A DNA stretch of 34,832 nt from an uncultured Prevotella sp. (lineage in GTDB: Bacteria; Bacteroidota; Bacteroidia; Bacteroidales; Bacteroidaceae): positions 1 to 34,832 of the forward strand of contig CAJOFE010000044.1 in the NCBI GenBank assembly GCA_905233825.1, in the 5' to 3' direction. This document shows positions 14,117 to 22,107 of this stretch, piece by piece. Both the position numbers and the translations under genes were made by a program. Numbering within the stretch: position 1 is the stretch's first letter; each line of letters opens with the position of its first letter. Under the pieces are notes generated by a model. The model worked only from the letters and a program-made list of their open reading frames with translations. It did no database searches and was not told the DNA's origin.

Positions 14117-14624
14117 TTTTCTTTGTAGCTTGCCTGGCAAACTCGAACAAAGACAAGGGCAAATGGCAGTAGCCGTCAGGATTCTTGTCGAGGTAGTTCT
14201 GATGATATTCCTCGGCTGTGTAGAAGTTCTGCAAGGATAGCTTTTCTACAGCTAAAGGTTGCTCATAGTGCTTCTGCTCTTCGGCAAAAACCTTTTCGAT
14301 GACGGGTAAATCTGCTGGGTCAGTATAATAGACGCCAGTACGATAGCGTGTTCCCTCATCATGTCCCTGTTTGTTCAAACTCGTTGGGTCAATCGCCTTG
14401 AAGAACATCTGCAACAGGAATTCAAGGCTCACCACATGAGGGTCATACTTGACAAATACAGTCTCTGCAAACCCTGTTGTGTCGGTATAGACTTCCTTAT
14501 AAGTAGGATTCTTCGTATGTCCGTTAGCAAATCCCACCTCCGTTTCCTCAACGCCCTCAATCTGTTTGAAGTAATGCTCTGTTCCCCAGAAACAGCCTCC
14601 TGCAAGATAAATCTCTTTTGTCAT
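14091..14624 (-). CDS. msrA: Peptide-methionine (S)-S-oxide reductase
   Basis: A 177-residue enzyme that reduces methionine-S-sulfoxide in oxidised proteins. The active-site motif AGGCFWGTEHYFKQIEGVEE has the catalytic Cys at residue 11. Further family motifs are GFANGHTKNPTYKEVYTDTT, DPTSLNKQGHDEGTRYRTGV and the closing FYTAEEYHQNYLDKNPDGYC. The expected protein ends soon after CHLPLSLFEFA; the final residues ATKKSDNDKVTK are encoded in the right arm of the 149-bp inverted-repeat element. The original C-terminus therefore appears to have been replaced. It is a cytoplasmic type, without a signal peptide. No MsrB domain or gene is adjacent. Confidence 0.95.
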   Translation of the reverse strand: MTKEIYLAGGCFWGTEHYFKQIEGVEETEVGFANGHTKNPTYKEVYTDTTGFAETVFVKYDPHVVSLEFLLQMFFKAIDPTSLNKQGHDEGTRYRTGVYYTDPADLPVIEKVFAEEQKHYEQPLAVEKLSLQNFYTAEEYHQNYLDKNPDGYCHLPLSLFEFARQATKKSDNDKVTK

Positions 14625-14695
14625 ATCTGTTATAGTTATTTGTGGTTGCTTTCCTGATAAAATATGTGTGACTTTTTCACTTTTTTTCTATCATC

Positions 14696-15283
14696 TTACT
14701 TCAGTTCTTCAACATGCGAAGTGGCAGAATCGAGCGCAGGTGACAGATATTTCAGCAATGGAGCCACCATGAGTGACTGCATCATCTCATTGTTTTGGAG
14801 CATACTACAGACTTCTTCACGGGTCAGCAAATGGACTTCCAACTCTTCCGTCGCATCAAGATGCTGCTCAGATATCTTCTCAACGCCTATTGCCAAGAAA
14901 CAATGTGTCATGTTCGTCATTGTGCCTGGATTGGCTGAAAGTACCATCAGTTCTTTCCATTCACCGCCGCCGTAGCCAGTCTCTTCTTCCAGTTCACGCT
15001 GAGCTGCTTCAAGAGGCTCCTCACCCTCTTCCATAACACCACAAGGAAGCTCATAGGAAGTACAACCTAACGCATGGCGATATTGCCGCTCCATGACGAA
15101 ATTCCCGTCCTTAGTAATGGCTATGACATTCACCCAGTCGGGATATTCTAGCACGTAATACTCAGGAATTTCCCTGCCGTCAGGCAACAGCAGGTGGTCT
15201 CGCCGTGCTGTTAGCCAAGGCCTTTTGATTAGATATTCAGATTCTAATACCTTCCATGTCCTGCCATCGTCAATCTTCTTCAT
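14696..15283 (-). CDS. NUDIX hydrolase (ADP-ribose pyrophosphatase-like)
   Basis: A 195-residue protein with a complete Nudix box at residues 82-104 (GVMEEGEEPLEAAQREL and EEETGY, fitting GX5EX7REUXEEXGU). Upstream, VERQYRHALGCTSYELPCGV-type sequence is what ADP-ribose and GDP-mannose pyrophosphatases of the NudF class show before the box; 'FVMERQYRH' is the usual 'lv.QyR' strand. It would hydrolyse a nucleoside diphosphate linked to another group, needing Mg2+ bound by the EExE residues. The exact substrate cannot be read. It lies 71 bp upstream of msrA on the same strand; a putative TAAATTTG element is about 60 bp before its ATG. Confidence 0.88.
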   Translation of the reverse strand: MKKIDDGRTWKVLESEYLIKRPWLTARRDHLLLPDGREIPEYYVLEYPDWVNVIAITKDGNFVMERQYRHALGCTSYELPCGVMEEGEEPLEAAQRELEEETGYGGGEWKELMVLSANPGTMTNMTHCFLAIGVEKISEQHLDATEELEVHLLTREEVCSMLQNNEMMQSLMVAPLLKYLSPALDSATSHVEELK

Positions 15284-15343
15284 TTTATTTCTAGAATCAA
15301 GTCAATTATACTCACAATACCTAAAATCACTCAAATCAGAGGG

Positions 15344-15381
15344 CAAATTTACGAATTATTGCCGAATTTTTGCTATATTTG
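15344..15381. promoter_or_regulatory. Back-to-back -7 elements (minus: NUDIX gene; plus: unknown transcript)
   Basis: TAAATTTG on the minus strand (15344-15351) faces the NUDIX gene. TATATTTG on the plus strand (15374-15381) faces the region before tRNA-Lys, where no intact gene lies. The -33 boxes are weak in both cases. Confidence 0.4.
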
Positions 15382-15598
15382 TGCCGTAATTTAGGATAGT
15401 TTATAGACAAACCCCAACAAAATAGTGAATTTGAAACTAAACGATGGTCTGATTCCTACACATCGACAGGAATGGGTTCCGTAACATAACTCTTTATTGG
15501 AAATATATTGCAGGATAGGGATGAAAGGAAACATACGAGTATCACCTGAGGACAAAGCATTTCCAAGCATATTCATCCATAAACTCCAATTCTCTGAG
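15382..15598 (+). other. Gene-free stretch with a possible coding remnant
   Basis: No intact gene is visible. One plus-strand frame reads NLKLNDGLIPTHRQEWVP, a TAA, then HNSLLEIYCRIGMKGNIRVS and PEDKAFPSIFIHKLQFSE, with its stop (TGA 15597-15599) touching the 3' end of tRNA-Lys. This could be a broken small gene or chance. A short hairpin ATTCCT...AGGAAT lies within. tRNA 3' ends are common integration sites, but no integrase or repeated tRNA end is present. Confidence 0.3.
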
Positions 15599-15671
15599 TG
15601 ATCCGCTTGGGGTTCGAACCCAAGACCCCAACATTAAAAGTGTTGTGCTCTACCGACTGAGCTAGCGGATC
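15599..15671 (-). tRNA. tRNA-Lys (anticodon TTT)
   Basis: A 73-base cloverleaf on the minus strand. The acceptor stem GATCCGC/GCGGATC has 7 bp with discriminator A. The D arm is GCTC..GAGC. The anticodon arm is CAACA-CTTTTAA-TGTTG with anticodon TTT at the loop centre. The T arm is TTGGG-TTCGAAC-CCCAA. All stems pair perfectly. CCA is not encoded. Confidence 0.97.
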
Positions 15672-15721
15672 TCCCGTATGCTCTTCTTGGAAATCGCTGA
15701 CGATTTTTAGAAATGCGGGTG

Positions 15722-15729
15722 CAAAGGTA
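15722..15729 (-). promoter_or_regulatory. Putative -7 promoter element for tRNA-Lys
   Basis: TACCTTTG on the minus strand about 50 bp before the mature 5' end of the tRNA; exact consensus match. Confidence 0.6.
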
Positions 15730-15799
15730 CAACGTTTTTTTGAATTAGCCAAATGTTTCGTCGTTTTTTTACTTTTTGACGAATGGAGCATTCGTTTTT

Positions 15800-17014
15800 T
15801 CACTCGTGTATGTGCCAGATGGCGCGCACCTTACGGCTGATGGCCACGTAGTTAAGTATGGTGACCAGTACGAAGAGCGCCACTCCCGAAAGGATGGTGT
15901 AGGGTGAGAGCGAAGTAGTGACTGGTGAATGGGATGTGGTGAGGTCGCCGAAGAGCGGCATGTACCAGCCACGTAGCAGGATGACAATAAGTAGGGCCCC
16001 GATAAGTACCACCACGTTGAGCACGATGGTAAGCAGGTGGAAGGGGCGGGCTACGCTGGTGGGTGTATAGCCGATGAGCAGCAGGTTGTCAATTTTCTCA
16101 GTATGCTTCTGAAGCAGCAGGAAGATGCTGAGTAGCAGCACGTAGAAAGCCAAAGCGGAGATGATGAGACCCACGGCGGTGACAATGGTGATGATGATGC
16201 GTAGCAGGCCGGCAGTCTTAGAAGCATCGGCATCGGCGGCTTCAGTATCGTAGTGATAGTCATTCAGATACTTGGCAATGCGCTCGTCGGCAGGGTTGTC
16301 GGTCTCGATAATAAGACGGGCGGCCTGTGGCGTGCGGTTAGGTGACAACTGCCGATTCATATCGTCGATGAAGGCCTGCGGAACGAGGATGGTGTTCAGC
16401 CGTCGGGAGAAAGCTACCACGCGCCCTGTTTTCAGCTTGACGCCATGTGTGCCAGTGAGACGCAGGCGCACGTTGATCTTACCCACCAGCTTCTCGGAGA
16501 GGGTGGGCAGTCCCTGACTGCTGGCAAATCCGAAGTTATATAAGTTAAGGTACGCGCGTGGAAGAATGATGGGCACCTCATCGCTCTCCGGGTTGTAGCG
16601 CCACTGGTCGGTTTGTACGTCAAGAAACGCGTCGGGCACGGCCTCGAAGAACATCTCCGTTGAAAACTCCATGCCCATCTTCTGACTACCTACGGTGGCG
16701 AAGACGCTGAACATGGCGGGTGTGTATTGTCCCAGACTCTTAACGAAAGGTTGCTCGCGGAGCCGCTTGATTTCCTTCTCGCTGAAAGCCGGCGACGAGC
16801 CGGTAAATGTACCCAGTGTGTTCACCCGCTTGGTAACTACAATCTGTCCCGGTCGCAGAAAACTATCGTTGCCCGTGAAAAGAGGCTTGACGTCGCAGAA
16901 GAACTGCACGGCTGTGAGCACAATGGCCATACCACACAGGTTGGCGAGCACGAAGCCCGCCAACTGCCATGTGTTGATATGGCGTCCCAGCAGTTTATTC
17001 TGTAGCCGGTTCAC
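15800..17014 (-). CDS. FtsX/MacB-like ABC transporter permease
   Basis: A 404-residue membrane protein. A first helix (LAGFVLANLCGMAIVLTAVQ) is followed by a long extracytoplasmic MacB-PCD-like domain (about residues 35-270) containing FLRPGQIVVTKRVNTLGTFT. Three C-terminal helices follow (IIITIVTAVGLIISALAFYV, LTIVLNVVVLIGALLIVILL, ILSGVALFVLVTILNYVAIS) with LQKHTEKIDNLLLIGYTPTS between, the coupling-helix region of FtsX permeases. No ATPase gene is adjacent, so its partner must be encoded elsewhere. It is last in the tdk operon, three bases after the DUF4836 gene. The loop TTSHSPVTTSLSP is encoded by degenerate 7-bp repeats. Substrate unknown. Confidence 0.78.
   Translation of the reverse strand: MNRLQNKLLGRHINTWQLAGFVLANLCGMAIVLTAVQFFCDVKPLFTGNDSFLRPGQIVVTKRVNTLGTFTGSSPAFSEKEIKRLREQPFVKSLGQYTPAMFSVFATVGSQKMGMEFSTEMFFEAVPDAFLDVQTDQWRYNPESDEVPIILPRAYLNLYNFGFASSQGLPTLSEKLVGKINVRLRLTGTHGVKLKTGRVVAFSRRLNTILVPQAFIDDMNRQLSPNRTPQAARLIIETDNPADERIAKYLNDYHYDTEAADADASKTAGLLRIIITIVTAVGLIISALAFYVLLLSIFLLLQKHTEKIDNLLLIGYTPTSVARPFHLLTIVLNVVVLIGALLIVILLRGWYMPLFGDLTTSHSPVTTSLSPYTILSGVALFVLVTILNYVAISRKVRAIWHIHE
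15902..15943. repeat. Degenerate heptanucleotide repeat inside the permease gene
   Basis: Six consecutive plus-strand 7-mers: gggtgag, agcgaag, tagtgac, tggtgaa, tgggatg, tggtgag. Four of six share the gtga core at the same phase. They encode the Ser/Thr-rich loop before the last membrane helix. Confidence 0.55.
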
Positions 17015-17017
17015 TCT

Positions 17018-18544
17018 TTAGATGTATTCTTCCAATAGCTTGAAGATGGCCTCCACGGGATTGGTCTTCTTGCTCTTCGTGGTGATGCGGAACACGCTCT
17101 TGCCAGCGCTTTCGTAGTAGCATTCGGCATAGTCGTAGGTGTCGGCAATCTTCTCCAACAGCTCACCCTCTTCGTCGCCTGCCATCTTAGCCAGGTTCTC
17201 CAGGAAGCCGAAGTTGAAGCGCGCGTAGATGGCTTTGCCTTTCAGCTCTTTGACAGGGAACTTCTCACCAGGCACGGAGAAGGCATATTCGGGATTGCTG
17301 ACATAGTAGGTCTTGCCGTTCTTATAGCCCACGGCGGAATAGCCCTTGATGGTATCGACCTCCTCAAACCAGTCGTATTCCCTGATGGGGATGAGATATT
17401 CGTCGGTGCCAGCGGCTTCCAGTTCATCGCCTAAGTTCTCAGCAACAAACGACAACGCCTTATTGCTCTTCGTACCGAGATAGGCACTAATCTGGGGCGT
17501 TCCGTCTTCATTGAAACCATAAAGGTCGATGGCAAGCGTACCATCAAGCTCCTTAACGAGGTCCTTAATGACTTTCAGCTCCTCGTCTCCCACCTGCTCT
17601 TTTATCATAGGTAGCAGTATCTCGAAAAAGGCACTGGCATCAGCGCTGAAGAAGATATTAAACATCTCGCCCGAAGCGTATTGTGCCAGGTCAGCATCGA
17701 TGTCGCCAGCCATCTCGTCGTATTTGTTAATCCATTCCTTCACCTCGTCTGAAAGTGCGATGGCCTCACCCGTGATGAGCAGTTCGCCGTCGTTCAGCTC
17801 CAGGTCGGTAAGCGAGGCGATGTCTTTCAGTTCTACGCCCTCAGGCAGTATTTTCTCCAATTCCTTGAACGCCTGCTTCATCTCGCGGTTGGTTTTCATA
17901 CCTTCCATGCCCGAACCTAAGAACAGCATCTGCGCCAGGCCCTCCTTTTCTTCCATCTGTGCGAAAGCCTTGTTGTCGCAGAGCGAGCCTTTGCCGTCGG
18001 CACGTTCATTTAACGATGCGATGGTCTCGTCGATGTCGTTCGTGGCTCCAATGAAAAACCAGTCGCCGTTGTAGATGAGGGCAGTACCGTTGGCATAGAC
18101 GTATTTCTCGCCGCCGTCGGCCTCTTCCACTTCTACTTCGCCACCCATCTCCTTAGTCAGAGCTTCCATCAGGTCAGTCAGGTCACCCTTGCTGGCTATT
18201 GCGCCCACCATGCCTGCATCGACTTTGGTGCGCATGTCGCCCGAGAAATAGAAATAGACAGGCTCTGTGAAATCGATGCCCGATGCGGTGGGGTCATCGA
18301 CCATGGCGAGCATCTTCTCGCTCAGTTCCTTGTCCATGCTGCTGTTCTCAATTTGTTCCTTAGCCCATTCCTTCAGGCTCGACTTGCCGTCGTTCATGCC
18401 GGCTTTATCCTGAATTTTTGCCACGTCGAAACGTATCACGAAGAGAGCATCTTCAGGGACGAGCTTGCTAGACTGATTCTTACTGCATGATGCCAGGAGC
18501 ATCAGCAACATGACGCTAATTGTCAGAAATGATAATCTTTTCAT
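17018..18544 (-). CDS. DUF4836 family lipoprotein
   Basis: A 508-residue lipoprotein starting MKRLSFLTISVMLLMLLASC, with the lipobox Cys at residue 20. The mature part begins SSKLVPEDALFVIRFDVAKI, and later ASGIDFTEPVYFYFSGDMRT and FMVGAIASKGDLTDL-type strands recur twice. This is the two-lobed pattern of DUF4836, a family found almost only in Bacteroidetes and of unknown function. It is highly acidic and rich in Ala and Glu. It lies 35 bp after the AI-2E transporter gene and three bases before the permease gene, so it is probably part of the tdk operon. It likely faces the periplasm on the inner or outer membrane. Confidence 0.75.
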   Translation of the reverse strand: MKRLSFLTISVMLLMLLASCSKNQSSKLVPEDALFVIRFDVAKIQDKAGMNDGKSSLKEWAKEQIENSSMDKELSEKMLAMVDDPTASGIDFTEPVYFYFSGDMRTKVDAGMVGAIASKGDLTDLMEALTKEMGGEVEVEEADGGEKYVYANGTALIYNGDWFFIGATNDIDETIASLNERADGKGSLCDNKAFAQMEEKEGLAQMLFLGSGMEGMKTNREMKQAFKELEKILPEGVELKDIASLTDLELNDGELLITGEAIALSDEVKEWINKYDEMAGDIDADLAQYASGEMFNIFFSADASAFFEILLPMIKEQVGDEELKVIKDLVKELDGTLAIDLYGFNEDGTPQISAYLGTKSNKALSFVAENLGDELEAAGTDEYLIPIREYDWFEEVDTIKGYSAVGYKNGKTYYVSNPEYAFSVPGEKFPVKELKGKAIYARFNFGFLENLAKMAGDEEGELLEKIADTYDYAECYYESAGKSVFRITTKSKKTNPVEAIFKLLEEYI

Positions 18545-18579
18545 TGTTTTTGTTTGTTGTTTATTGTTTAGTGATTCTC

Positions 18580-19689
18580 TTATGTCTCATTACTTACCTC
18601 GGCCATTTCCGGTTCCTCCTCCTCGCGTGTAATGTAACGCTGATAATAGGCCATAAGTAGGGTCGTAAGTGGAAGAGCGATGATAAGTCCTATGAAGCCC
18701 AGCAGCGCACCCCATACCGATAGCGAGAGTAGCAGGATGGCGGGGTTCATGTTCATGGCCTTGCCCATGATTCTCGGCGTCACCACCATATCGATGATGA
18801 CCTGTACGATAGCAAACACCGCCAATGCCGATAGCAGGATAATCCAGAAGTTCTGCCCCGTGTCGGCCGCTTTCAGTAACGACAGGAAAACTGTGGGCAC
18901 CAAGGCAAGCGTGTGCAAATAGGGCACCAGGTCCATGATGCCGATGAGAATGCCCAAGCCGATGGCCATGGGGAAGTCGATGATGGTGAAGCCGATGCAG
19001 AACAGTACACCCATGATTAGCGCCACCGTACCCTGCCCACGAATATAGTTGTTCAGTGCGCGCTCGGCGTCACCTGCCAGTTCGCTCCAGAAGGGACGGC
19101 TCTTCTTGGGGAATATCTTAATCCAGGCTTTCGTCAGGTACTCATAGTCTTTCAAGATGAAGAACATGTAAAGCAAGGCGATGAGCGAGCCGGCGATGCT
19201 GATGATGATGTTGGCCGTCTTGCCCAGCACGCGGAACATGCTAGGGATGGCCTCCTTCAGTCCGTTGGTGAACTCGCTGCTATGCAGGAACCGTTGTATG
19301 CCCTCGCGGTTGTTCTCCGTCCATTGGCGTATGGCTTCGGGAATACTGTCGATGTTCGCTGCATGCTGTATATAGTTCGTGGCCAGATGTCCCAACTTGC
19401 TGAACTGCTCAATCATAGGCGGTATGATGAGCCAAAGCACGAAGCTCATCACGGTGAGGAAGGCCGCTAAGGTCACGATGATGCTTAACACGCGGTTGCG
19501 CAGGTGCATCTTATATTGCACGAACTTCACCACGGGGTATAGCAGGTAGGCCAGTAGCCAGCCGATGGCGAATGGTAGCAGTACGCCGCTCAGGTAGCTC
19601 ACCAGCAGAAAGATACCTATAACAAGCAATCCGTACCCTAACCAGCGCACGAATGTGTCGAATGTTATCGTCTTATCGTAGTTCAGCAT
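18580..19689 (-). CDS. AI-2E family transporter (PerM/YdiK type)
   Basis: A 369-residue integral membrane protein with about seven hydrophobic segments, for example WLGYGLLVIGIFLLVSYLSG, LLPFAIGWLLAYLLYPVVKF and ALAVFAIVQVIIDMVVTPRI. The family hallmarks are present: GQGTVALIMGVLFCIGFTII, ILIGIMDLVPYLHTLALVPT (in place of the usual G.....PYxG) and PRIMGKAMNMNPAILLLSLS followed by VWGALLGFIGLIIALPL. AI-2E-type proteins form pentamers; proven roles include Na+/H+ or signal export in some members, so the substrate is open. It is second in the operon, 13 bp after tdk. Confidence 0.88.
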   Translation of the reverse strand: MLNYDKTITFDTFVRWLGYGLLVIGIFLLVSYLSGVLLPFAIGWLLAYLLYPVVKFVQYKMHLRNRVLSIIVTLAAFLTVMSFVLWLIIPPMIEQFSKLGHLATNYIQHAANIDSIPEAIRQWTENNREGIQRFLHSSEFTNGLKEAIPSMFRVLGKTANIIISIAGSLIALLYMFFILKDYEYLTKAWIKIFPKKSRPFWSELAGDAERALNNYIRGQGTVALIMGVLFCIGFTIIDFPMAIGLGILIGIMDLVPYLHTLALVPTVFLSLLKAADTGQNFWIILLSALAVFAIVQVIIDMVVTPRIMGKAMNMNPAILLLSLSVWGALLGFIGLIIALPLTTLLMAYYQRYITREEEEPEMAEVSNET

Positions 19690-19702
19690 TCTTTTTTATT
19701 TC

Positions 19703-20284
19703 CTATCTCTTACCACTCACCACTTTCTGATAGCATTCTCGGCACAGCGGTTCATATTCCTGCGTCTCGCCCAGCAGCACGCGCTTGTCATTCTCCACCA
19801 GTCGATGGCTCACATACGCCAGGGCGCCGCAGCGAACACAGATGGCATGCACCTTCGTCACGTCGTCGGCAATGGCACACAACGCAGGCATGGGTCCGAA
19901 GGGCACACCCTTGAAGTCCATATCAAGACCGGCTACGATGACACGCACACCCTTATTGGCCAGCTCGTTGCATACATCCACGATGCCCATGTCGAAGAAC
20001 TGCGCTTCGTCGATACCCACTACATCGATGTCATTAGCTAAGAGAAGGATCGAGGCCGAAGAATCGATAGGTGTACTCTGAATGTGTTTCTGGTCGTGAC
20101 TCACCACGTCTTCCTCTGAGTAGCGCACGTCGATGGCGGGCTTGAATATTTCCACGCGCTGCTTGGCAAACTGCGCTCTGCGCATCCGCCTAATCAGTTC
20201 CTCCGTCTTGCCCGAGAACATCGAGCCACACACCACCTCTATTCTTCCGGGGCGGCGTGCTTCGCCTGTTAAGTTTGCTGTCAT
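19703..20284 (-). CDS. tdk: Thymidine kinase (type II)
   Basis: A 193-residue enzyme that phosphorylates thymidine to dTMP in pyrimidine salvage. The P-loop is [20 protein letters not shown] (about residues 20-27). The Walker B-like [20 protein letters not shown] carries the catalytic Glu. The lasso region follows [20 protein letters not shown]. Four zinc ligands are seen in [13 protein letters not shown] and PLCRECYQ. Length is normal. It leads a minus-strand operon and is divergent from rsmI. Its promoter element ends only seven bases before the ATG, implying a very short leader. Confidence 0.96.
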   Translation of the reverse strand: MTANLTGEARRPGRIEVVCGSMFSGKTEELIRRMRRAQFAKQRVEIFKPAIDVRYSEEDVVSHDQKHIQSTPIDSSASILLLANDIDVVGIDEAQFFDMGIVDVCNELANKGVRVIVAGLDMDFKGVPFGPMPALCAIADDVTKVHAICVRCGALAYVSHRLVENDKRVLLGETQEYEPLCRECYQKVVSGKR

Positions 20285-20291
20285 TTGCCTG

Positions 20292-20322
20292 CAAAATTAC
20301 AAATACGTTTTAAAATTGCAAA
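20292..20322 (-). promoter_or_regulatory. Putative promoter of the tdk operon
   Basis: Minus strand: -33 TTTG (20322-20319), 19-bp spacer, -7 TAATTTTG (20299-20292), then seven bases to the ATG at 20284. The two-part match is good. Confidence 0.7.
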
Positions 20323-20338
20323 GAAAACAATCATTTTT

Positions 20339-20370
20339 TTTGGTGTTAATTGATATTTTGCGTAATTTTG
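20339..20370 (+). promoter_or_regulatory. Putative promoter of rsmI
   Basis: Plus strand: -33 TTTG (20339-20342), 20-bp spacer, -7 TAATTTTG (20363-20370), then nine bases to the ATG at 20380. Confidence 0.65.
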
Positions 20371-20379
20371 CCACCGATT

Positions 20380-21051
20380 ATGGCAATATTATATATTGTA
20401 CCCACACCCGTGGGCAATATGGAAGACATGACGCTGCGCGCCATCCGCATCCTGAAGGAGGTGGATTTCGTACTGGCCGAGGATACCCGTACATCGGGCA
20501 TTCTGCTGAAACATTTCGACATCAAGAACCAACTTCTGTCGCACCATAAGTTCAACGAGCATGGTACTAGTGCCGCTGTTATCCAGCGTCTGTTGGCAGG
20601 ACAAAATGCCGCCCTCATCAGCGATGCCGGCACACCGGGCATCAGCGACCCAGGCTTCTTCCTTATACGCGAAGCCGTCAGGGCAGGCATCGAGGTGCAG
20701 ACGTTGCCAGGAGCCACCGCCTTCGTGCCAGCATTAGTCAGTAGTGGCCTGCCTTGCGACCGCTTTACCTTCGAGGGCTTCCTGCCGCAGAAGAAAGGCC
20801 GTCAGAGTCGCATTGAGGCTCTGCGCGACGAGCCGCGCACTATGGTCTTCTACGAGTCGCCTTATCGCATGTTGAAGCTGCTTCAGCAACTGGCTGACGT
20901 GTTTGGTCCCGACCGGCAAGCCAGCGCCTGCCGCGAAATCTCGAAGATTCACGAAGAGAGTGTTCGAGGCACTTTGCAAGAGCTCATCACCCATTTCACC
21001 GAGACTGAGCCGCGTGGCGAGTTCGTGCTTGTCGTGGCGGGAAAAGACTGA
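20380..21051 (+). CDS. rsmI: 16S rRNA (cytidine-1402-2'-O)-methyltransferase
   Basis: A 223-residue SAM-dependent tetrapyrrole-methylase-fold enzyme that methylates the ribose of C1402 in 16S rRNA. The start MAILYIVPTPVGNMEDMTLR is the standard RsmI N-terminus (LY.V.TPIGN..D.T.RA). LAEDTRTSGILLKHFDIKNQ, ALISDAGTPGISDPGFFLIR and TFEGFLPQKKGRQSRIEALR are all typical. YESPYRMLKLLQQLADVFGP and ISKIHEESVRGTLQELITHF close the domain. It is slightly shorter than E. coli RsmI, as in other Bacteroidetes, lacking the extra C-terminal extension. The upstream in-frame ATG at 20350 precedes the promoter element and was not used. Confidence 0.95.
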   Translation: MAILYIVPTPVGNMEDMTLRAIRILKEVDFVLAEDTRTSGILLKHFDIKNQLLSHHKFNEHGTSAAVIQRLLAGQNAALISDAGTPGISDPGFFLIREAVRAGIEVQTLPGATAFVPALVSSGLPCDRFTFEGFLPQKKGRQSRIEALRDEPRTMVFYESPYRMLKLLQQLADVFGPDRQASACREISKIHEESVRGTLQELITHFTETEPRGEFVLVVAGKD

Positions 21052-21080
21052 AGATTTTAGACTATAGGCTTTAGAATTGA
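21046..21080. repeat. Degenerate heptanucleotide repeat at the rsmI stop codon
   Basis: Five consecutive 7-mers: gactgaa, gatttta, gactata, ggcttta, gaattga. Each starts with g and ends with a. The rsmI stop lies in the first unit. Confidence 0.5.
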
Positions 21081-21112
21081 ATAATTGAGACTAAAATATA
21101 ATTTTAAATGAT

Positions 21113-21970
21113 ATGAAGATTATGAGAAAGATTATGATGATTGCATTGCTGGCCGCTATGGTTTGCGGCTGCAACGAGAAGAAAAGTAATAACGACGCTG
21201 AGCAGGATGATGCCCTCGAGGCTCTTCAGCGTGAGAACGAGCAGTTGCGTAACGAGCAGGATGAGTTGTTGGCAACTATCAATGAGATTGAAGACGGCTT
21301 CCGCGAGATCAATGAGGCACAAGGCCGCCTGACCATCGATCGTCGTGGCGAGGGTGCAGATGCCCGCGAGCGCATCCGCGAGAACATGCAGTACATTCAG
21401 GAGACGATGGCCCAGAATGCCGAGCTCATTGAGAAACTTCGTGCACGCATGCGTGAGAGTGGCCGACAGAACGAGCAGCTGCAGCATACCATCGAGAACC
21501 TCATGGCACAGATGGAGCAGAAGAATACAGAGATTGAACAGTTGCGTAACGAGCTGGCTGCCAAGAACATCCGCATCTCTGAGCTCGAGGAGCAGACTGC
21601 CAATCTCAACCAAGACATCGACAACCTGCAGGAGCAGAGCCGTCAGCAAGACCAGACTATCAGCCAGCAGGATCGTCAGATTAACGCCGCCTGGTATGCC
21701 ATCGGCACCAAGCGCGAGCTGAAAGACCACAATATCCTGAAGAGCGGCGACGTGCTGCAGGGCGACTTCGACGCTTCCTACTTTACTGAGATCGACATAC
21801 GTCGCGTCAACCAGATCAACCTCAACTCGAAGAAGGTGGAGATTCTTACCAACCATCCTGCTGGCTCCTACTCCTTAGAGCGCGATGCCAACAAGATCTA
21901 CACGCTCTACATCACCAATGCCCAGCAGTTCTGGAGCACCAGCAAATATCTGGTAGTGCAGGTGAAGTAA
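21113..21970 (+). CDS. Coiled-coil lipoprotein (possible Cbp1-like surface protein)
   Basis: A 285-residue lipoprotein: signal MRKIMMIALLAAMVCGCNEK with lipobox Cys at about residue 20. It is followed by an unbroken coiled coil from about residue 35 to 190, rich in Glu, Gln, Asn and Arg (for example QRENEQLRNEQDELLATINE, NEQLQHTIENLMAQMEQKNT). A compact C-terminal domain follows (INAAWYAIGTKRELKDHNIL ... GSYSLERDANKIYTLYITNA). The layout resembles Bacteroidales proteins annotated as Cbp1-type collagen-binding adhesins, but I rely on memory for that and binding cannot be read from the sequence. ATG at 21113 or 21122 could be used. A strong hairpin with T-run ends the transcript. Confidence 0.7.
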   Translation: MKIMRKIMMIALLAAMVCGCNEKKSNNDAEQDDALEALQRENEQLRNEQDELLATINEIEDGFREINEAQGRLTIDRRGEGADARERIRENMQYIQETMAQNAELIEKLRARMRESGRQNEQLQHTIENLMAQMEQKNTEIEQLRNELAAKNIRISELEEQTANLNQDIDNLQEQSRQQDQTISQQDRQINAAWYAIGTKRELKDHNILKSGDVLQGDFDASYFTEIDIRRVNQINLNSKKVEILTNHPAGSYSLERDANKIYTLYITNAQQFWSTSKYLVVQVK

Positions 21971-21990
21971 AGCAGAAGCCTTCTCCTTTC

Positions 21991-22037
21991 ATTTTGGAGC
22001 GTCTAAAAACTTTTTTGGAGGCTCCAAAATTTTTTTT
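21991..22037 (+). terminator. Rho-independent terminator after the coiled-coil lipoprotein gene
   Basis: ATTTTGGAGC (21991-22000) pairs perfectly with GCTCCAAAAT (22021-22030), followed by a run of eight T. A second, competing stem (TTTTGGAG/CTCCAAAA, 22013-22029) sits inside the loop and shares its 3' arm. Confidence 0.75.
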
Positions 22038-22052
22038 GCTGCGTCCTAAATG

Positions 22053-22094
22053 CAAAAAAAAACAGATGCCGTTTTAGGGGCCTGGAAACGGCAT
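22053..22094 (-). terminator. Rho-independent terminator after the receiver-domain gene
   Basis: On the minus strand, ATGCCGTTT (22066-22074) and AAACGGCAT (22086-22094) form a 9-bp stem, followed in the direction of transcription by CTG and nine T (22053-22062). It lies about 80 bp after the receiver gene stop. Confidence 0.7.
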
Positions 22095-22107
22095 TTCCAA
22101 GAGTTAG

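Noticed and set aside
15382..15671. Integrated element at tRNA-Lys.
   Set aside because: No integrase, no duplicated tRNA 3' end and no cargo genes are present in the adjoining 300 bp.
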